Of a DNA stretch of 64,000 nt, positions 23,609-36,500 are shown in pieces. The notes below the pieces were generated by a model. It worked only from the letters and a program-made list of their open reading frames with translations, searched no databases and was not told the DNA's origin. The first letter of the stretch is position 1, and each line of letters starts with the position of its first letter. Location of the stretch: the NCBI RefSeq assembly GCF_000208745.1, contig NC_030854.1, positions 29,905,462 to 29,969,461 on the forward strand, in the 5' to 3' direction. The position numbers were made by a program, and so were the translations under genes. The DNA comes from Theobroma cacao. Its lineage: Eukaryota > Streptophyta > Magnoliopsida > Malvales > Malvaceae.

Positions 23609-24918
23609 AGTTAGTATATTTGTGAAAAAGGAATAATTACAATGACACCCAAAACTTTTAAAATATCATTTTCTGCCCAATATTTTATAATTATGTAGTC
23701 GCGTCCCTCCCCTTTAATATTCGTGCCATACTCACTTTGATTGCTGTACTACTCACTCAAAAATAAAGTTTTTAGAGTATTTGGTTTAATGTTAAATATT
23801 TATATCTTTTTGATTTAAAAATACGCATATTTTAAGAAAAAAATTCAAGTTCAATCCATAACTAAGAATTACACGTCAAAATGTTGAAAATTACGATTAA
23901 TATTTTTTGAGAACATAATGTTTTTCAAAGACTTTTTAAAAGTAATGTATCTATTTTTTTAAAAGATATTATGAAAATTTCATTTTCACTTGTTATCTTA
24001 TTATAATTCGAATGTTTAAATGGTGATTCTTCTAGAAAACGTGAATTATTAAATAACTTAAAAGAGAGAGGCAACTAAATATTATATGCAAAATAAAGTA
24101 AATAACCAAAATATTACAAGGCAAATTTATCTCTATTCAGCAACAATAAGATAAATATACAAATAACTCACCAAATTAACTTAAAACGTTTAAAGCCAAA
24201 GATAAACATAATTAACATTGAAAATTTTGAAAAGCAGAACAATTTAATCAATTAATAAACTTAAAATGTAGGTTATTAAATAACATAAAACAGCGTAACA
24301 AATCGCACTTTGAAATATTGGTCTTCAAAAAGTGAGTTGAAAAATTAAGTAAATTCATAAATTTGTTAAAAAAAACTAAATTGAAAACCAAAATAAAGAA
24401 CATAGTCAAAAAAATCAGAGATCAGGCTCTAAAAGTAAAATGAAATTAATGTCTCAAATAAATGCACAAATTACTTACATGCAAAAAGAAAAATTAAAGT
24501 AAAAACCAATATAAGAAAAATTGTAAAAAGAAAAAAAAATCAATACCCCTAAATCTTGCCATATCACTAAAACATAGGACATGATTCAATGATCAATGGG
24601 ATTATCACATAAAATATTTCTGATTTCAGAGGAAAAAGAAAAAGGCAAACCAACTAAGTTGTTTGTCCTCGATTAATTTTTCTAAGACTAAAAGTAAAAT
24701 TGCATGGTTATTCATGCAAAATCAGAGAATTTCCTGGAATTTTCCCTTTACTGATCTTCCTCATTACATGGCTTGAGTTACCACTACAGCATGGAGAGTA
24801 TAAAACATCCATAACGATCTTCATGCAATTGAAGAACCCTAGTAGAAATGAATCTCAACTCTGTCCCCAATGGATTTCCAGTGTACTTCCAAATGGGTAT
24901 ACATTAGCAACCTTATCA
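23609..24918. other. AT-rich intergenic DNA between NOG1 and EMC10
   Basis: No coding frame, RNA gene or structured repeat is supported. The last part (about 24680-24918) is probably EMC10 3' UTR. Confidence 0.5.
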
Positions 24919-27900
24919 TCATCTTCTACGCACAGCAGAACTAGGCCCACGCTGCACCGCTCCACCTGATGGCTGCCCTTGAGCAGGTACTTGGCCAGCA
25001 GCCTGTTCCTCAGGCAAATTCATTGCTTGTGTTATGGCATTCATGACGATGAGTCCCAGAGGGATCAAATACATCCACTGATATGCATATTTCAATGATC
25101 AGACTAAAGAAAATTTATGGTAAAGGCTAACAAAAGAATTAGTTTATACAGTTTGACTACTCACGTATTTAGCCCAGAAAGACCTTTCAGGTGGCGGCAC
25201 AACTTCACCTTCTCCATTCTCACCACCAAGAATTTCTTCAGTAAAGACAGGAGCTCTATAAAATAGAATGAGACATAGTCAATGCAACCTAACTATGCTA
25301 CAATTATCAACCAGAAATGAAACAAAAGATGTTGAGATTTTCCAAAATAGCACCTATATCGTATATTCAAAAGTGAAGAGAAAAGCTTGTACTGCATTCT
25401 TTTCTGAACAGAATTGATATTAAAGAAACATAGTTTAATGATCTCAATTTGAGAGAGATACTAACAAAGTATTCTGTTTTCCCTGAACAGATAATACCGA
25501 TGTTGAAAAAAAACTAGAAAGAACAACTTTAAAAGCAGCATACCTTGGTGCCTGCTCACTGTTCTTCAAAACTGTATGTGAGTTGAAGGACCACTTTGCA
25601 GGCTGAAATAGAGATTATAAAATGCAAATAAAGGTATCATTATGCAACAAAATTTTTTTTCAAAGAAAAGCATCTCCTCTCATCTTCTTCAAGGTTCAAC
25701 CATATCAATACATTCACAATTGAACTTTACATTTAACACAAGTTGATGCAGGTCTAAAAAACTCAAACAACTACATATGCTGAATGCTAAAACTCACTAA
25801 TAAGCTAAAGTCACAGTTATGTTAAGTAGCAGTTTTAAATACTTGATCAGCTTACAGGTGCTGAAGGCAAAACTCTCTCCTATGGTAAACTAGAAATATT
25901 TTGATGAAACAAAGCTCTTTGAAAATAGCAACGAAAAGATGACATACAAGTTCATCTACATACAGGTCAGGCTTCGTAAAATCAACTTCATATTAGTTAA
26001 TTGGACTCCATTTGGTTGTTGCATTTGTTACATCCTTTTAACTATTTGCTTTTGCTTCCTCAAAATTTGCTAAAAGGACAAAGCTAATTCATATTTGATT
26101 AAAAGCGAGCAACAAGCTGAAATGCAACAAATTTTCAAACAGAATTGTTCCATATGAAAGTAAAACCATGGATTTTCTTCTTCAGAAAAGTGAATTTTTC
26201 TTTTTGTATCTAAATGCACTCTTTTTTCATTTAGATTCTAGAGGCCTTGCAATTAGAAATAATTCACTTTTCTTTTAGGTTCAATCATCCTTTTGATTAT
26301 TTACTGAATTGGCTTACTTTTATTTAAGTATTGATACTCCACATTCATCTGCATGGGACATCAAAATGAAGCTAGCATGTAAACCAAAAATGGAATGTTC
26401 CATAACTTTTAAGGGCAAGCATAGTATAGAAAAATTTTCCATGCTTTTCGTTCATGCCATATGTTGGTTAAAGGATGTTGCAAGAATAAAAGCAAAATTA
26501 TCAGAGCAACTAACCATCAGGTTATGCAGACTAAGCATAATTATTTCATAATTCATGGTGGTTGACATAATTGTGGTTCCCCTAAATTGAGAGAAATTAG
26601 TGGCTATCCCTAGCAACTTAGAATCAGGCTCAAAGTTGATAGAACCATACAGTATAAAAGCAACGACAGCCAAACATTTACAGGGGAGGAAGAGGTTTCT
26701 GTACTGTGCTCAATTAACAGGGAAGAAATACCAGACTAAGAGCTCAATCCTGACTTACAAGTTTCAAATTCCGAGGATATGGGCATGACCCAGGGGAACC
26801 ATAATTGACTGCCAAAACATTTATACCCTCCTGTAAACAAGAGCAATGAAAAGGGAAGAGATTAACAATGATTGGGCAGTCAGGTCCACATCAATCAGGA
26901 AAGATATTATATGAACTAGCAATTTGACATCTTTAGATATCTCGAAACGTTCCAAGTATAAAATATGGTACAGAAATGTGCATTAGTACAGCCATAAAAC
27001 CAAAAAAAGCATGGTTAACAAAGAGTCTGGATGGCACTTCTTATATTTGATATGGCTTCCTTCTAAAATTGACTTTATGCTGCGTGTTAATTTTGTTTTG
27101 CTCTTACATTATCAACTACTACTACATACAGAGTAAATATGGTGCAAACAAGTATACATCATATGCCTGTGTAAGCAGCAAAAGCCATAAACCAAATAAA
27201 GCACAGATAACAAAGAGTCCAGATGGAAATTCTTATATTTGAAATGTCTTCCTTCTAAAATTTACTTTATCTTTCCCGTAATTTTTTTTTGCTCTTATAT
27301 TATCAACTACTACTACATGCACAGAAAGTAATAATGGTGCAAACAAGCACGCAAAATATGCACATCTAAGCAGCATAAATTTCGGAGTAGTTCACACACA
27401 AACCAAACTTATATCTCAACAAATGCTATCACAAGAAGTCATTATGAAGGCAAAACAAAGTGTCAGATGAACTGCACAAATTAACACATCAAAACCTAGA
27501 ATAAAAAAGACATTCTATCTGTTTCCAATGAGCCATACAACAGGAAAGCCTATTAATAACCTGATATCCTCAAGAGACCAAATGAAATGCCATCCTGCAC
27601 TCTAAAATGCTATATAATGATACAGGTAAATAATGCTAAAGTCTGCTTGGTTTATGGTTTGATTATATAGCTACAAAAACAATGGAATCATTCTTACCCA
27701 AATGCAGTTGCTTTTTCAAAAAAAAAAAAAAAGCCTTGTTGCTTGGATGTCATTGCAAAAGGAAAAAGTAACTAAAGGCAAAAAGACAGAAAAAATCAAA
27801 CTTTTAAATGTTTGGGGCAGGGGTAATATCAAGAAGTAGGAACAAGTAAGCACATGCTGAAGAAATTAAAATTCTAATGAGAACATCATCTACCATCTAA

Positions 27901-30900
27901 TGACAGTTTAACCAAAATAGTACAGCATGGCATTCATGATAACCAGCTCCATTAATGGGCTAACCATCTGTTTTGCCTTTTTGCCAATTTTAGCATCCAA
28001 TTCCAAGATAACAGTCAAAAGTTGAAAGAGAAGGACTGAAACCAAATAAAATTGTTCAGAGTTCTGTATTCTTGATCACAGTTGAGCACCTATATCTCAA
28101 ATGGCACTTGACCCACTCTCAATTATGGACAATTCTGAGAACCTAAATCCAGATATTTGCATTCCATTTGGTTAGTATCATGCATATATATATCAGCACT
28201 ATTCGAGGTTCAAAAAAGAGAACAAGAGCAGATTTCAGAAACAGAGAGAACTTAAATCATAGGTTCATTCATGTTTGATTAATCCTCTGATTGCAAATGC
28301 AGTTGCCAAGATTCAGTAATGGTGTCACCAAAATATGAATAAGACCTATGCTGATCTGCATCCTAATTCAATGACAAGAAATTTCACAAGGGCACATGAA
28401 AATCTAGAACCATTAGGGCTCTATTAAAGAAGTAATTCTTGGAGACAACAGAGCACAAGTTTATAGAGACTTCATCTACATGCGGCTTTAAAAGAACTGC
28501 AGAAGTTTTTCATTTTTTTTGGTTACTCCTTGAACTCCCAGCAAAAGATTCATCAGAACTACTGCATTCTTATTAACTGTTAATTTAATCCCCCGATAAA
28601 GTATAGTCACCATCACATAAAAGGAACATTCAGGCACACATACAAAGAAAGAGAGAGAGAGAAGAGAGAGAACAGAAGAGAATAATTAAGTGAGAACATC
28701 GAGAAATAATCAATTTTTGTCACTGAAGTTGAAAATTACCATGTGTATTACAAAATGCTCATCCAAACCCTCCCTCGGAAGACATCTCTGCAGATAAACA
28801 AAAAGAACAGTAAGAACCATACAAAAGAGTGAAAGAAATAAAGAATTGACATCAGAGTAGCTCGGTGTCTAATTGAATACAATAAAAGTGCCATGTCTAT
28901 TTTCCCCTCTCTTTATTTCCACTTGAAACTAGAGCTCCACGATACAAACCAAATTCCTATTTGTCAGTTCTTCATTTTCCTCCTTAGTATGACCATATGA
29001 CGATGAAGCTCCAAATTAAAAACAAAATTCCAATTTTAATTTTTTATCAGCATTGCTTTACATTACAAATTATTGAGTTTCTTTAAAAAGCAATATCTAA
29101 AGGAATAAGAAGAAATACTTTTATGAAAACAGTAAGAAGAAAAATTGGGAAAAAAAAAAAACACATATCATCAATAGCTTAAGACAATGAGTTTATTCTG
29201 ATTTAATAGTTCAGTACAGAGGCATTTGAAAAAGGTGGTCAGATTTAAAACTTTTTCCGTCCAAAAACATAATTTGCACAAACTTTTAGTATTACAGATT
29301 TCACCTTAAGAGAAGAAGTCAAACCCTGGCTGTATATAAACTAAAAGAACAGGATAATGTAGGCAGAGCAGTTAAGCCTTTCAAGCTTCTTCAAATGACC
29401 TTAACTACAGAAAGAAAAGGGACCAAAAATTCCAATAGCAAAAGCATAAACCAATAATATTAGATATTTCAACAAACAAGCCGAAGCAAACAGTGGCACT
29501 TACTGCTTTCACTGATGAAATAATAAAATCCCTCCCTGGCGGACTCAAAACATTAGATGGAAGTCTTATCCTATAGAAGTCATCACTTTCAAGCAGATTC
29601 TGCAAGAAAGTATTAAAACTCAAAGCATTGGCAAAATGGCTACTCACAAAGAAACAAAGCAAGTAAATTAGAAATTTATATAATGTGCAATTACTTTGAA
29701 CTTTTCCTTCTCCTCATCAGTGAAGCTGTTCCTTGAAAATCGTAGCTTTGTAAGTGTCTGTTACAAAGAAGAAACAAGTCAATTCAAAATTCTACTAGAG
29801 CTTTTCCCAACAATAAAAGAAAATGACAACATGTGCAACGGAAAGTCAGTTCAGGATTATAGGAACTTAAGTCATTCCAAACATTAGGTCAAGGATCATA
29901 GGAACTTCATTTGGTTGCTGAGAAATGGAGGGAGAAAGGAGAAAAGAACTAATTATTCTACACTAAAGATTATAAATTTACTTGGTATTGCCAATAATAG
30001 ATGCCACCACTTACCTAAGCCCCTTATTAGCTATACTGATCTCACAATTTACTTAATGACTTTTGTCAAATGGATTTTGGGGTAGCAGGTGTTACAAGCC
30101 AAGCTGCTAGCAAGAAATTGAAAAATAAAGACCTTAGGCTTCAGTAAAATCCACTGTAATACTAATGACCTTTCCAACATCAGTCCAATCCCCACTTTTA
30201 AGATATAGTAAGAAACCAAGTACTAGTTCAGTCCATCAGACCCTTAAATTTCAAAAACTCATAGGCCTTTCTCTTTGACAAGGATTAATACCAAACTTGC
30301 CACTGTACAATGTCTCAATATTAAATATTGTCATCATACTCCAATTACATTAAATTTTGCTGGCATAGTTTTATTTGGTTGATTTTAGGCAAAAATTAAC
30401 AGTGAAGGAATGTTCCATGGAATATTCTATTTATGCAATTTAAATTAGTTTGAAGAAGTAGAAATATGACATGAAATTTCACATTGGACATAATATAGAC
30501 ATGGCAATTGTTGCCACATTATTTTCTTTAGTATTTTTTACTACGAAGTAATTTTTTTCTATCTTGTTACCTCCATCTCATATAACAATCTGAGATAACA
30601 GTTACACCACCTCACATTCACTATTGCATTATTTTTTATCCAAATTTGAGTCAAAATAAACGTAAAACATCAAAATTCAACTTGAATGAAGTGCAATAAC
30701 AAAATTCAACATTGAGCATACTATAGTGACAAATTTGGTGTTTATCCCTTTTAACATAGTTAGGTTGACATTATAATTTCTTCCCACAAGACGTAGCTGC
30801 GTTCCTATGGTAGCAGCGTCCACCCCACAAGCTGACTCGATTCTCTTATTCCTTTAAAAACTAAGCTTCTGTTTGCTTGTTACTTTTTGGTTCTCGAAGC

Positions 30901-31664
30901 AAAAGGCAAAAAAGCACATTGGGATATAAAAGTTAAATAATATTTTTGACTTACTAAAATTAATATTGCAAATTTTTTGAAAAAACAAAATGCATGATTT
31001 TACTTTAATACAGAATATTATGTTAGAATTCACATTTTAGTCGTTTTTTTAATTTTTAATCAACTATGATTTGACTTTAAACCATTTGCTTTTAATTCTA
31101 GCACCCTTATAGGAAGCAAAAGTAAAACCCAAACAAAGCCCAAGTATGATGCATTGATAGATGTCAATAAAACTGAAATGATCAAAATTGCTTTTTTAAG
31201 GCATGTAATTCAGATATAAATTAATCAGGATTTGAATGAAACTTTAGAGCACAATTCTCATGGGGTTGAGATTTGCAAATAAAACAATGCATTAAGACAA
31301 TGAAAAGTCAAATTTTGCATCAAATAGAAAAAGGGAAAAGCAAGTAAACCTGGCCACCATGGCTCCAAGTTTTGAGGCGGGCGGAGAAAGTGCCAGCGGG
31401 AGTGAAATCGGAGTCACCGAAAGCGTGGTCAAGAGAGAACTGGATCTTAGAATCAGAGTCGAGATCCGAATGCCTCTTCCGGGTCGGAGTTGTGACGGGT
31501 TGGGATCGGCTTGGAATGGGTTCAGGGGACCGAGGCTGGGGAGCCCCCTCGAGTCCGAACTCTTCGTCGTCAACGAGGAGCTCATCGGATTGGAATCCCA
31601 GTGAAGGAAACGACAAGAGAGAGAGTGTGAGGATGAAAGCTACTATGACTTCGGTCGTCTTCAT
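24919..31664 (-). CDS. EMC10: ER membrane protein complex subunit 10
   Basis: Eight exons on the minus strand: 31664-31350, 29757-29695, 29599-29504, 28787-28740, 26830-26759, 25602-25544, 25255-25165 and 25077-24919, giving 300 residues. EMC is a transmembrane insertase and chaperone complex in the ER; EMC10 is its lumenal, membrane-anchored subunit. The N-terminus is a clear signal peptide (hydrophobic core VAFILTLSLLSFPSLGF, about 8-24). An acidic linker follows, then the lumenal domain (IQFSLDHAFGDSDFTPAGTF, LESDDFYRIRLPSN, ILAVNYGSPGSCPYPRNLK with the order of residues read as GINVLAVNYGSPG). One hydrophobic anchor lies near the C-terminus (WMYLIPLGLIVMNAITQA, about 249-266). All junctions are GT-AG and keep frame. 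Introns make up 87% of the locus and hold MITE-like and duplicated sequence. Assignment is from family memory. Confidence 0.9.
26003..26147. mobile_element. Short MITE-like inverted-repeat element in EMC10 intron
   Basis: The left end reads CCATTTGGTTGTTGCATTTG, and the complement of the right end reads CTGTTTG then GTTGCATTT with a short spacer. About 145 bp with terminal inverted similarity and no coding content. Flanking duplication not resolved. Confidence 0.35.
26990..27377. repeat. Tandem duplication, about 190-bp period, in EMC10 intron
   Basis: Copies at about 26990-27182 and 27183-27377 share AACAAAGAGTC, CTTCCTTCTAAAATT, ATTATCAACTACTACTACAT and GGTGCAAACAAG in the same order, with scattered substitutions. 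Confidence 0.8.
30861..31144. mobile_element. MITE-like element with 27-bp terminal inverted repeats
   Basis: The left end (30861-30887) and the complement of the right end (31118-31144) match at about 19 of 27 positions, sharing GTTTG and TTACTTTT. It lies in EMC10 intron 1. The internal block from AAATGCATGATTTTACTTT to GGAAGCAAA recurs in LUC7 intron 1 at about 34095-34214. Confidence 0.5.
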
Positions 31665-33527
31665 CGTTGCCGTCTGCTTCCTTCGTTTTCTCTAAGAGAG
31701 TTTTTGCGTTTTAATTAGTAATTAATCGTTGGAGGAAACTTTTGTGTCGTTTTGGCTCGGTTAAGATGCGAGTAGACTGTAGGCGAAGTAAGCTCCGTTT
31801 GGTGGTGGCCTAGAACCAACGTTTTGACTACTGGATCCGTTATTGAACCGGATCAATTTTCGGTTCAACCGGTTTCATTAAGGGATTTAATTAACAAATA
31901 ATATAGTATTTAGAAAAAAAATATGTTTTAGTTTTGAAATCAGTGTCAAACACTAGGCATGTCTTATGTATCTATAATAATTAATATTAAAATTTACCTA
32001 ACTCTTTATTGTCATGACACCTCATAAAAATATATTAAGATCGATATATTATCGAATCAATATATATTTTTTTTGTGTATGAGTAAAAGAGTCAATGTAA
32101 TAACAGTATTATATAATTAATTAAGAAAATATATCATAAACTTTATATTGAAAAGATATGAAAATGTAATAATATCTAAAAATATGCATCTCAAATAGGA
32201 TTATATAAAAAGGATTCCTACAAATACATATATTATATGTATAAATATAGGCACACTTTTTTTTTTTTGCGTTAGCTTTTGTTAAAACAATTAGCAAGAA
32301 CAAAGGAAAAATTAGTATAAGCTAAAATGAGACGTGACAGCTTCCATAAAAGAGCATGTAATTCACCCCAAAGGCAGAGGCAAATACAAAACTCTCTTTA
32401 AGAAAAACAAATGGAATTCCAATTTTACTTTGTGGAACTCGTATTGATAAATAAAATAATAATCCTACAACTTTCGATAGGAAATAGAAATGCTTTACGA
32501 TACGTAGGGAAGCTAACAATAAATATGACAAATTCAATACTTGAAATACCAAGCTAATTTTAAAGCCCGCTATATTGCCAAAGAGAATAACATTTTAATT
32601 TAAATTTGATGGACTAATTCATGTTAATCTCATAGATGACAATAGATACTCTTTAATCGAGTATTCGACCAACTTATATAAGATAAATATATTTTATATT
32701 TAAGTTTGTGACGAATTTGGATAATTGAATACTTAATAAATATTCATTTGCACAATCACTTGTTTAAATATATTCAAATGATTAATTAATAATAAATAAG
32801 GTATTAGAGTTCAAGTTTGGATGCAAAATTTTAAAAATAATCAAATAATTATAAAAATTGAATATTCTACCTATTAATAGATTTCAGATAAAATATTTCA
32901 AAATTGTCGAATATTCAACTTGTTGAAAACCCTAATTCCTCTTGATCAAACTAACTGTAGTATATCACATTATGGAAATGATCAAAGGCTAGGTTTGGAA
33001 TTGTTGGATATGATTGCTGGCCATAATATCGGAGCTGGGAGGACTACTTCTTAATTTAGATTTGATGGAGAATACAAAGCTATTGAATCTGTTCATTTTC
33101 GTCTGGTAAATTTAACTGTGTAGGGTATCTTCAATACTTTTATTATTTTTTCTCGATATTCTGTTGGTTATAATTTGTTCTTCTTGTTGTATACAAAATA
33201 AAGCCAAAAATAGTTGCGGACTAAATTAAAACTCACAACAAATTAAAGGAACGAAGTGCAATTCAAGAAGACAAAAGTGAAAAACATAAAAGTATTCATC
33301 CCTTACTTTAAAATATAAGAAACTCCAAGGGCATATGCATAAAGCAAAATCCATCAGAGCCCCCAAAAATACTCGACCCTAAAACAACAAACCCTAGAAA
33401 AAGTCTCTCTTAACTGTTCTGCGAGAGAAGAAAAAAGAGACAAAGAAGAGAGTGTTTTAGCTCAAATATTCCCCTTTCACTTTCCGAGAGAAAGAGAAGG
33501 AGGGGAAATCGACCAAAAGAGAAGAAA
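31665..33527. other. Divergent spacer between EMC10 and LUC7-like genes
   Basis: EMC10 is transcribed leftward from about 31700 and LUC7 rightward from about 33400, so the 1.86-kb interval holds both promoters. The centre is AT-rich with no coding frame. A telo-box AAACCCTA sits at 33389-33396, about 130 bp before the LUC7 ATG, in a probable 5' UTR. Confidence 0.5.
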
Positions 33528-36500
33528 ATGGACGCAATGAGGAAACAGCTCGATGTGCTTATGGGAGCTAATCGAAATGGCGACGTAAGGGAAGTAAATC
33601 GCAAGTACTACGATCGCGATGTTTGCCGTCTCTTTTTGTCCGGCCTTTGCCCTCACGAGCTCTTCCAATTAACGGTACTTGGAAAAAAATTTAACTATTG
33701 ATTCCTTAGTTTCTTTTCGCTTCGTTAATTAGTAGTTATGAAGATTCACTTTGTTTTGATCAACCCTAATCTGTGTTTTTCATTATGTTTTTCTAAAAAG
33801 GATTGTGAAAGGTTGATAAATTGTAGTTTAGTGAGAGATTTTTCTTTGATTTGTGGAGTGATAGATGTAAGGGAAGCGAAGGCTTGGAAAGTCTTTTGAT
33901 TTCTGTGAAAATATGTTGGAAGGATATGCATGGAAGCTTAATTCTGTATTTTTTTAAGTACCAGTACTAGTTTATGCTATTTGTTTAGCTTCTGTCGGGT
34001 TGTTCTACTAGTTTTTTGCCTAGCAACGAAAATGTAAAAAGTGTGTCTGAATACTGAAGCTAATTAAAAGTTTGACATTTTTATATATAGGAAAAATGCA
34101 TGATTTTACTTTTTCATAGGATGATAGTGCTGCATATTAGCCATTTCTTTTTCATTTTTAATCAAATATGATTTTTCTTTTGCTTTTAATAACTTTTAAG
34201 GAAGCAAATAAAACTTCACTAAAAGTTTTCCATTGACGTCTAGGGAAGAACAAAGGATTATGACGCTAAATTTTTGAAATCATTTATTGCTAAAGATGCT
34301 ATTTGTATTCAGTTACATGGTAGGTCAATTGTGGCCATCATTAGCTAGGTTTTGACTGTTTAATGTTCAGCTTTAGTACCATGCTGGAATGGAGCTCTTG
34401 ATGTTGGTTTTCTAGTTTTTCTGAGTGAAGTTATTATGTTCTTAACATTGCTGATCTAAATTTGTTTCTTATCTGGTCTCAGAAAATGGATATGGGGCCA
34501 TGCCCAAAGGTCCACTCTTTGCAGCTGAGGAAAGAGTATCCTTTTAACTCTTACTGTTATCAATCAGTTGTAATGACATAACATTGTTAGTAATGTCTGA
34601 CATGTACTCTCTTGAGCCCTGGAGTACATCAGTAGGTATTCTTTAGTCATAAATTTTAATGGCGAGGTCTCTATCATGTTGCTCAGACTTGGTTGCAAGT
34701 GTTGGACGTGGGTATGTTTGACTTTTATTTCCAACATATCTTCAACCAGCCTCTAGTTTGAACTTTAAAGTATTTGATATGTTTCTAACATGGCTATGTT
34801 AAAAGAAAGAAGAGTCTGAGTGGCATGCTAATGGACCATTAGCAGATGGCGTATCCTTATGCTATAAAGCAATAAGGTCTGGTAGATTGTATGTGTGTAT
34901 TTGTTTGCTTAACTCTTTCTAGATATGAAGAAGCCAAGGCAAAAGGTGTTGATAACTATGACAGAGAATTGGAAGATGCCATTGATAGACTCATTGTTGA
35001 GTGTGATAGGAAAATTGGCAGAGCTCTAAAGCGTCTTGAAGATGAGGATGCCAAAGCTGCTATTGCTATATCAGTTTCTGATGTTACACAGGTGAGGCCA
35101 AGTTCCTTAATGCACCTTCTTAGTTTTATCTGATGTTATTCCTTTTTTTTTTTTTTTGTGGATTCTGAAAAATTATTGTTGTTGACATTGCAGACGCCTG
35201 AAGTACTTGAGCTGTCAAAGCAAATAAAGGAGAAACTGAAAGAAGCTGATCAACATGGTAATGTGTATTTGAACTGGCATGGGAATTATTTTTTGCTTGA
35301 ACATATTTCATGATGTGATTAATTGTTATTTTAAGCCTTTTAATATTCTGCAGATGGAAAATGACCTTAGCAAACATCAGACTTTTATATATTATGATTA
35401 GGATCTTATTGCTTAACCATTCATGACTTCAATTCAGTTTAAATTACTCAATTTCTGACACTATGTTTAAGAATTTATTTCATTTTTATTCTTATGTACG
35501 TATGTTTCTTTTCTTGCATGTTCATGTCTTACAGTCATAGGAGGCCAACTTAGTGTGTTGTTGTTAAGAAATCATGGTTTCTTCCTCTAAAGAATTTGTC
35601 TTAGGTGCCATCCAATTGACTGTTGAGGCTTTAGTTGAATGTTTTGATAGGTTTTACAGATTTATAGGTTTCATGTAGAGAGGATGAACTGTTTTGGTGC
35701 GTTGACTTTATTCTCCCCCCTATGTTTTAACTTTAAGGTGCTTTTAGTAGCTTATAGATGGAATGAAGTGAAAAGTCACTGTTTAAGGGTGCTTCTAAAC
35801 AGGGAGATTTGGATGGGTACTTTAGAATCATATATTTTTGGATGGATTCAGCAGAAAATTCAAAGTTTTGTTTTTTAATTATATATAGGGTTATTATTTA
35901 GCCGAGATATCTGGTAAATCATCTAGATCATATGGTAGTGTGTAAAATAGCAGAGGGATGAATAATAGACTGATACTTTATTTCTCCTTGGTTTAAAGGC
36001 ACATTTATAGGTTGTAATAATTTATGAAAGTTTTCTTTTGGTAAAGAGTTAAGCATGTTGAAACTGAGTGTTAATGATGTGTTTAGTCTATAAATTTGCA
36101 ATTTTCTAGTAAAATAGATTGAAAGTATGTGTATGCATGTGTGGGTTTTTAATTCTGAAAAAGAAGTGTGAACTATCATTGGCATTTGTTTGCTTGAAAT
36201 TCTTAATGGCTCATTTCCTTGCAATTGTCTGCAGTTTGTCTGGAATTACTGATTGTAATGGAAGAATTTTATAAATTTTCCACTCATACATGGTTGCTTT
36301 TGTTATGCAGATCTTGAAGGCAAGACAGATCTTAAGATTCGAGCTCTGGAAGAAGTAGAAGAACTTAGAACCAAAAGAGCAGACAAGCAGGTATATTATA
36401 GTTTTTTTGGAGTTTTAGGAATTAAAACCAGTGAAAATGATAATGCTATGAATGAAATTTCTTGATTTGTGCTGTGTGGGTAGTTCTGATCTTGATTCTA

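Noticed and set aside
31292..31695. Plus-strand and alternate minus-strand frames over EMC10 exon 1
   Set aside because: They are shadows of the high-GC EMC10 first exon; only the frame from 31664 has a signal peptide and joins to the downstream exons.
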